Positions 57,822-64,000 of a stretch of 64,000 bases of DNA are shown one piece after another. The DNA comes from Verpa conica (Eukaryota > Ascomycota > Pezizomycetes > Pezizales > Morchellaceae). The stretch is from positions 992,001 to 1,056,000 of the forward strand of contig JAUFSD010000019.1 in NCBI GenBank assembly GCA_033030425.1, written 5' to 3'. The notes under the pieces are model-generated. The model did not search any database. It had not been told where the DNA came from and worked only from the letters and a program-made list of their open reading frames with translations. The first letter of the stretch is position 1. Each line of letters begins with the position of its first letter. The translations under genes were made by a program, and so were the position numbers.

Positions 57822-59367
57822 CTAGCTAAGATATATAAATCGAGCAAGGTCACGAGCCAACATATCTCTGTTTTGACTTCTCACCTCCGAAATCAATGTA
57901 GATCTGCGGCTACAAGCCGCCGTAGTGGGCCTAGCTAGATATAATGAATGACGCACCCCAGGACGGGCTGGGCGTGAGAGGTTGAAGGGAGTTTGGTAAT
58001 CATCTGTTTGCTGATATTCAAATGTCGATGATTTCCCTGCCGTATGATTTGAGTGCTGGTTCTCCTTCTGAGGAATCGTGTTCAAATCATCAATAACATC
58101 ATCATCTTGCTTCTGTTTTGAGTGATTCTCCTCATAATGGCACATCATGTCGTAAGAGGTATGAAACGAAACACCGCAACAAGAAGCAGAGAATTCGGGT
58201 TTGACATTCGATCGTGATAAGTGCGATGATGAATGGAAGGATGGTGATTTAAAGTTGAAAGGCGATCCACCAGACATAACGACACTATATATGAGCGGGT
58301 AAGAATGCCGTCCTTCTAGTGATTAGAGAGAATATAAAAGCCACTTACTCATCTCTTATCCAACTCCCAATTACGCTTTTTGCTCCAACACTAATCCATA
58401 CAGCACCTGTTAAACTCGGCGTAGTCTGGTCATCACTACTACGTACTTTGATAGGCTCATCCGGGTGTCCAGAAAAGCCAGTGATCGCGATTGGAACCTG
58501 GTGTGAGCTTTCGCGATTCGTCACATTGGGAGACACGACATTAGGAGGTGAACTATCGGTATTACTGTTTCCTAGAGGTCTGGGCGACAAATAAAGTGAC
58601 TCAATATCTTCCTCTATAGTATATCCACAGCTCTGAGAATCCACCTCGCTGGTACTTTCCGCCTTGCCATTACCAGTGTCAGGACTCGGTGTAAAGTACT
58701 CCACGTTCAACGGTGTAGCTAGTACTGTTAGAACCCTTATTTATCTGAAAAACTAGATTTTTGTGCGTACCTACTGGACCACTGGGCTCTTCGTACGGGT
58801 CATCCGGTCCAATTATAAAAGTCGTTTTCTTATGACTCATACCGACACCATATCTTTTGCGTGAACGCTCCAACTTATTCTCTCCTACTGGGCGCCCTCT
58901 ATACTTGAAGCTTGTTGGCTTCCCCTCACGTTTCCTTCTTTCCCGAATTTCTAGCATCGCCGATATCGTTTTCTTGTTGAGGTTTTTCTCAAGGCCCCAT
59001 TTTTTGATTTTTTTCTTATACTGTGCTTCACTAAACACATTTAAAGTCAGAATTGTTTACCACCTCCCTTTCTCTCTCTCTCCTTCAATGGTGCATATAG
59101 AACAAATAGTCCATCCGAACTCTCGGCGTTTGATGTCACTTACTTTGCGTAAAAGTTGTGTTCTTCAGCCATGATTTTTCTTGCGTCTGCAAGGCTAAGG
59201 TTGTTGTCGAGATAGAGTTCCGTGATTGTGTGACGTTGCCCCTCCCATTCGTCTGATGTGAGGACGCGAGCTTTGTAGTTTGTCTCCCAATCTGGACATG
59301 TTTGCGAGAGCTGAATAGGTGAGCTAAGAGAGGGAGGAAGAGAGTAAAGATTTTTTTGGAGATCCAT
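57822..59367 (-). CDS. Clr5-domain protein (paralogue 3)
   Basis: Four exons, 59367-59144, 59030-58771, 58724-58349 and 58284-57822, encode 440 aa with all phases intact (2, 1, 2). Exon 1 opens MDLQKNLYSLPPSL and holds DEWEGQRHTITELY and ADARKIMAEEHNFYA. Exon 2 completes Clr5 with EAQYKKKIKKWGLEKNL and a basic run (RERRKREGKPTSFKYRGRPV). Exon 3 begins LATPLNVEYFTPSP and ends TGAVWISVGAKSVIGSWIRDE. Exon 4 begins DVVMSGGSPFNF and contains SSSHLSRS..ASCCGVSFHTSYDMMCHYEENHS, the same finger-like block as paralogue 2, but no ankyrin repeats follow. It may show the ancestral form before ankyrin expansion, or a truncated tail. It is the cleanest member for defining the family. Introns are 113, 46 and 64 nt. 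Confidence 0.82.
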
Positions 59368-61452
59368 TTCGTAGTGAGTTTAGTGAAGGTTGGAATGTAT
59401 TGTTATTAGAAAGGGTTTTTGGCTCTGATATATTTCCTGGGGACAGGTCCTATAGGTGTGCGGACGCCTATTTGGACATAGCAGTAATAATGAACAAGGC
59501 TGCCATGGCTTAGACGCCTTAGACCTCCAAAAGGGGGGGTGCTAGGTGTCTGAATGTGGTGCATGCATACACATACAAGATGAGGTGACCATACCCGCTG
59601 CCTATTGGCTAGACAAAAGTTACCTGCTGGGCGGCTCTTGCAGGGGAATATTTTGTCCAAGGATCCAAAGTTCTCTCCCGTAATCCCAGGGGTATTGCTA
59701 GGCTAAACGGGAGTGACTGCAGGATACTTTCGAGATAATCCTGTCTCAAAACCCAATTCAGCACAGCCCACCCTTATTAGTGAACGCCACTAAACCAGAT
59801 AGTTAACCAAGCCTTGTTATACCGACGAGCTATGAGGCTTGGCAGTAACTAAAGTGATTCTCGTTGGCTAGACAAAGGTTACTTGCAGGAGACGTAATAG
59901 TAGTCCGTGGTACCCGGCTTGAAGATAGAATAGTGGATTGTCCACTGCGCGGCCTGTCCTGTCTAGCTCCTGGTCCGAGTATATCATTTTTCGAAGTTAG
60001 ATCGCCTAGGCCAGTGGGAATGACCCCTCAGTGACCCTCATCAGATGCAACTATGATTTTATCATCGTAGCCATTAAGAAATTAGCTGTTTTGAGACCAT
60101 ATTATGAATCTATATACTATATTACCAATATATAATAGACTATATATCTGTTTATTGTGTCTATATGGAGTAAGAGGAATTGGTACTGCTCAAGTTCTCA
60201 TACTGGCCGCGATAGAAGAAAACCTAACCCTTGTTGTAATCAGCCGCAAATTGCTATGGTCCCCCCTGATGGCCCAGGGCCTAATGAAATGGTGGGGTAG
60301 CCAGGTATGTACCAATGGTAAGTGTATTTATTGGCCTAGACACAAGTTTCCTGCATATACAGCTAGGATATAGAGATCTGAATTCCGAATGTAGGGCGTT
60401 TTTGCCCCGGGAATTCACAATATTGTAGCTTCCTGTAAAATAATGCAGCAGTGAGACATGGGGAACCATCGAAAGTAGCTAGGACTACTTATATATATAG
60501 AAATCCTATGATTCTTTAATTTCTAACCCCTGTTCGGAGGGGGTGACGTAACATCGGAGCTCATAGATCAGAAGCCGTTAATCTGAGCTGCATCTCTGAG
60601 AATTTCCAAGACTGAGAATTGCCAAGATCAACCCCGCCAAAGAAATGGCACGTATAGTCGTTCATGAAGTCGGGCAGCGGATATGGCCTCATGGTGGGTT
60701 ATAGGGGTATCGAAGGGATGCGTTGCCAGAAGGGGGGTACTGTGTATTTGGCTGGTTACCTACTAGGGTATATTTCATTGGGGTAAGCGATAAAATTGAA
60801 TTATAGAGAATAGAAGTACCCTGCGTTGTAGGCCTTTTTTGGTATGTACCTTGTTGATAGTTCTTCCGGTCCCTCAGCAGTTCTGCCAAGCCTGACTCCT
60901 TTACGCACACGCTGTATCCGCCGTCCTGCCGTTGTACGTGGCATCACTGTCGAAGCGGCAAGCAAGGCTGCTGTTCCAGTTTGTAAAAAGAGGAGAAAGA
61001 AACTGACAGGGCAGGGGCATCGATCCCGACCTCCGACTGTGCATGTGCTGCTTGTACTGTAGTAATATTTGCGCTTTCTAGAATATATCTTAACTAGACG
61101 AAAGGATCATGCATATAGCCCCGCTTTCAGTAATTTTACTACAGGTTGATGAGGCCTCATGAATTTAGAATTGATATAAACACGGAGAGATATTATGTTA
61201 CCCCCATTAATTGACAACATATAAGTCCCTAGCCCCCAGCCTTGATGAACTCGCTAGCTACCTGCCCCCAGTACAGTTCACCTACTTTTTACTCAGTCCG
61301 ACTTACTGGCTGCTCGCTCCGGTCTTCTCCTCACTACTATAACCCCCTAAAATAAATCGCCTTCGCATACATATATATACAATATATCTTCAATATCTTA
61401 ATCTTCAACACTTTCATCGCACCTTAATACCACGAAGTCATAAAGCTCGATT
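59368..61452. other. 2.1-kb gene-poor region with a short dispersed repeat
   Basis: A 26-bp sequence, TTGGCTAGACAAARGTTACY plus TGCNGG, occurs at 59605-59630 and 59864-59889 with a decayed third copy at 60331-60355. The frames at 60104-60373 and 60839-61062 are not convincing. TATA-like ATATATATAC near 61370 precedes the C2H2 gene. Confidence 0.45.
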
Positions 61453-62286
61453 ATGGCACGGTATTCAGAAGTATATGATCAAAATTATCCAGAAATTTGC
61501 GATCAAGTCAGGTTTGTGATTATACTGTTTACAGGCATATGCCTCATAAGCCTAGCTAACTAACGGTATAATAGAATGTCAGAAATACAGGAATCTACTA
61601 CACAAGATCCATTTTCATACAAAGAAATATCTTGCAACATGACTCTGCCCTTGGACAGAAACCCCGAATCTGTGTTTAAACATGACTGGATAGATATCTT
61701 CAACCCGCCAAACCCCATGAAGAATGACCTTTCGATCGGTCCTCCCTCATACCCCTTAGTCACATCTACTATTCACGAAATCAACACATCACTCTCTATA
61801 GGAGCATTCCATCATACTATCCCGAACCCTCCAATCGAGCCTGAGCAAGTTTTCTCAAACCCAGAAATCCCCCCACCAGCTCCTCGAAAGTCCCAAACCC
61901 AACAACTCATGACCCGGCACTACTGCAACGTTAACGGCTGCCGTAATAACTCGGGGTTTACAAACCTGAAATCACGACTGGTACATGCTCGGAGAGCTCA
62001 CAAAAATCACTTTTTTTGCAGCTGTCCAGGATGCCCGTGGATGTATACATACTCTAGCTTTCCGACAAGACAGAGCCTAGATGAGCATTGGAAGTTAGTG
62101 CATCCGACTGTTGGTCATTTCCGCTGCTCGGAGTGCTCATACACGACGGACAATGTAACGAATATCAATTTCAAACATCTTAGGGTGCACTTTTCTACAG
62201 AGGATGATATTTCTCAAGCAATGAAGAAGATTCGGAGTGAGAAGGATACTAGACAGGCGAGTTTGACTTTCTCGACGACTTTCTAG
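61453..62286 (+). CDS. three-finger C2H2 zinc finger protein
   Basis: Exons 61453-61511 and 61575-62286 encode 256 aa; the 63-nt intron (GTTTGT..TAG, GCTAACTAAC branch) is phase 2. Residues 1-130 are acidic/proline-rich without a domain. Three fingers follow: HYCNVNGC with H-x3-H near 137-162, CSCPGCPW to HWKLVH near 168-196, and FRCSECSYT to HLRVH near 204-225. The first two resemble fungal C2H2 fingers whose linkers are irregular, so DNA binding is likely but untested. The tail SEKDTRQASLTFSTTF is polar. The short first exon is supported by phase and by the strong branch site; the ATG at 61573 inside exon 2 would be the alternative start. Confidence 0.75.
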
Positions 62287-64000
62287 GGTTGGAAAAGTGA
62301 GAAATAAGGGCTGAGCGGCACCTGCTTGTAGATTACGTCGCGTTTACTTTATTAAGTATATGATTACTTTGACTTTTGTCGGTTTTTCTTGCATTAAGGC
62401 TGGGTTTTTTCTGTTCTAATCCCAATAGGTAGGAAATTTGCTGGCTGGTAAAGAGGTCTTTGTTGATTTACGTTTACTGTAACATTCCTATTTAGGTGAG
62501 AGGCAAGGGGGAAGTTGTGTTTTGTATTAGGTTTCCTACCCTGGGTGTATTTCTATATTATCACTGTAAGAACATCTAGCTACTTATGCGTAACGAAAAA
62601 AATTATCAGGAAGCATTTTGCTGTCCACGGCTGCTAAGTAAAATTATAGGAATTTTTAAGCTACGGTCATGTTTTAGCTCAGGTCAGCGGTGTGACTGAG
62701 CGCTCATGTGTTTCATGAGACTGGAAATTTCGGATGGCTCCGAGTCAGAGAGATAGGTACTATAACCCCGTACATAGTGCACGTGTGGTGATATATTTGT
62801 AATGGTCATGAAAAGGCCTTATTAGAGCTAGGTACCAAGGAGCTATGAGGTGTACCAGATTATAATAAATACCGATTCTCCGCGATTTTAGGTCCGAATC
62901 TAGTTAGTAGCTGTATACTAACCCTAGATATAGCTTATCTAAACCACAATCTGAGATCGTAAATGTCTAAAATATATATATGCATATACAGTCACAATAA
63001 AAAAGTGTTCGTGAAACAGATCTCGGGTGGCACAAATCACTTACAAGGTTATCTTTGTACAACTGTTGTTAATCTCGACCCAAGTCCAGAAGATAGCCCC
63101 ATGAGATAAAAGGATAATCCAAGCACCCTCTCGTAACCCCTAAACTTTCTACCACTTGAGGTTTAAGCTACAGTATCTAATTCCCAACTTGGCCTGGCAG
63201 ATGTATTAGATACAGCGGAACTTTCCACCCTACTGCATAATTCGTAATTTGAGACATGCATGTTTCACGAATATTCTGCATTGTGAATATCTACCGTCTG
63301 GGTATAAACTTAAATCATAGGAAAACTACCTTGACTATGTAGTACTAAGGAAATATTATTATACGACCATGTAGAATTATAATACTAACGCGGCTGATAC
63401 TTCCTAAATAGGTAGAAGTAGCCGAATAGGTATTTCGGTGAGGCCGAGCCGCCTCCAGGAGAGGTCGTCGGGACTCCTGAGGACTTTGAAACGGCCTGTG
63501 GGTAGTTTATACGCTGATGACTCGTTTTGCGCATATATAAAGAGTCTGTTATATCTTAGAGCACTCTTAGAGGATCAATCAGATAACATCTACTATCTAT
63601 ACTATAGTCATTCAATGGAGTAATGGACAACCCATGTAGTAATAGACAAGGTTGTTTATTCTCAGTACTTTTGAGCGCTAAGCAACCAAGCTAGCCACTT
63701 ATTAGTCGAAACCCCTGTTCACTGTTGGCTCGTGAACGCGCGTACGACTGTGCTATATTATATTCTCAACAAGATTGCACGAGTGATGGACTATGAAGCA
63801 TTTTCAGGGTTTCTTGAATGAATGAATGAATGGATTTATCATAAGTACATGCAACCGTCAGGGTTTCTTGGTGTAACTGGGCTATGAATGCGAGGAGATT
63901 CCCCGTATCTCCCCGCCATTAAAAGTAGGTTTTTCATGACCGAGGTTGGATAAGGTATTCTATTACTCAGACTTTAGAGGTTTAAGCTGGATCGACACCC
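62287..64000. other. gene-free right flank
   Basis: No exon found. A CGAGTGAT motif at 63780-63787 is followed 35 nt later by GAATGAATGAATGAAT, the longest version of that tail in the window. The frame at 63438-63623 is chance. Confidence 0.5.

Noticed and set aside
60839..61062. 72-codon plus frame with a basic patch
   Set aside because: No domain, no promoter logic and no continuation; overlapping frames on the other strand are equally open.

Overview
The window looks like nuclear DNA of a filamentous ascomycete. Genes are interrupted by many short introns (41-144 nt) with GT..AG ends and CTRAY-type branch sites. The gene set is fungal: KCS1, MRE11, cytosolic ribosomal protein L26, Clr5-domain proteins, a DUF4470/MYND protein. 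Long gene-poor, repeat-bearing stretches separate the genes. A pezizomycete-like genome is my guess only.

Layout. 1-8 kb: a pyridoxamine-phosphate-oxidase-like protein (-) and the inositol polyphosphate kinase KCS1 (-). 8-12 kb: gene-free, with a 152-bp mariner/pogo-type MITE. 12.3-15.8 kb: a nine-exon PLP-dependent tyrosine-decarboxylase-like gene (-) containing a 5-nt microexon. 16-19.5 kb: gene desert with a fold-back repeat and a nonsense-riddled coding relic. 19.5-31.9 kb is the densest housekeeping stretch: DUF4470-MYND protein (+), NPWG nuclear protein (+), an unknown membrane protein (-), and MRE11 (+) sharing a divergent promoter with it. 33.6-36.1 kb: two small secreted cysteine-rich protein genes (-), recent duplicates with the same core promoter. 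37.4-38.9 kb: an intronless tandem-SET protein (-). 39-44 kb: gene desert with a possible pol III transcript. 44-59.4 kb: three paralogous Clr5-domain genes, one with ankyrin repeats and an apparent frameshift; between the first and the second lie a 1,817-residue Q-rich C2H2 protein (-) and RPL26 (+). 61.5-62.3 kb: a three-finger C2H2 protein (+).

Apart from the divergent pair MRE11 / membrane protein, the two secreted-protein duplicates and the Clr5 paralogues, neighbours show no sign of forming a pathway. The least ordinary material is (i) the Clr5 family, with its conserved exon plan, its SxxGSWIRDE-type exon end and a degenerate CC-x12-H-x3-H finger; (ii) the 5-nt exon; (iii) a dispersed bipartite motif CGAGTGAY-N5-ATGA; (iv) the secreted-protein pair; (v) the double-SET protein. 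All exon models come from reading splice sites by eye and checking phase arithmetic. No alignment or transcript data were available.
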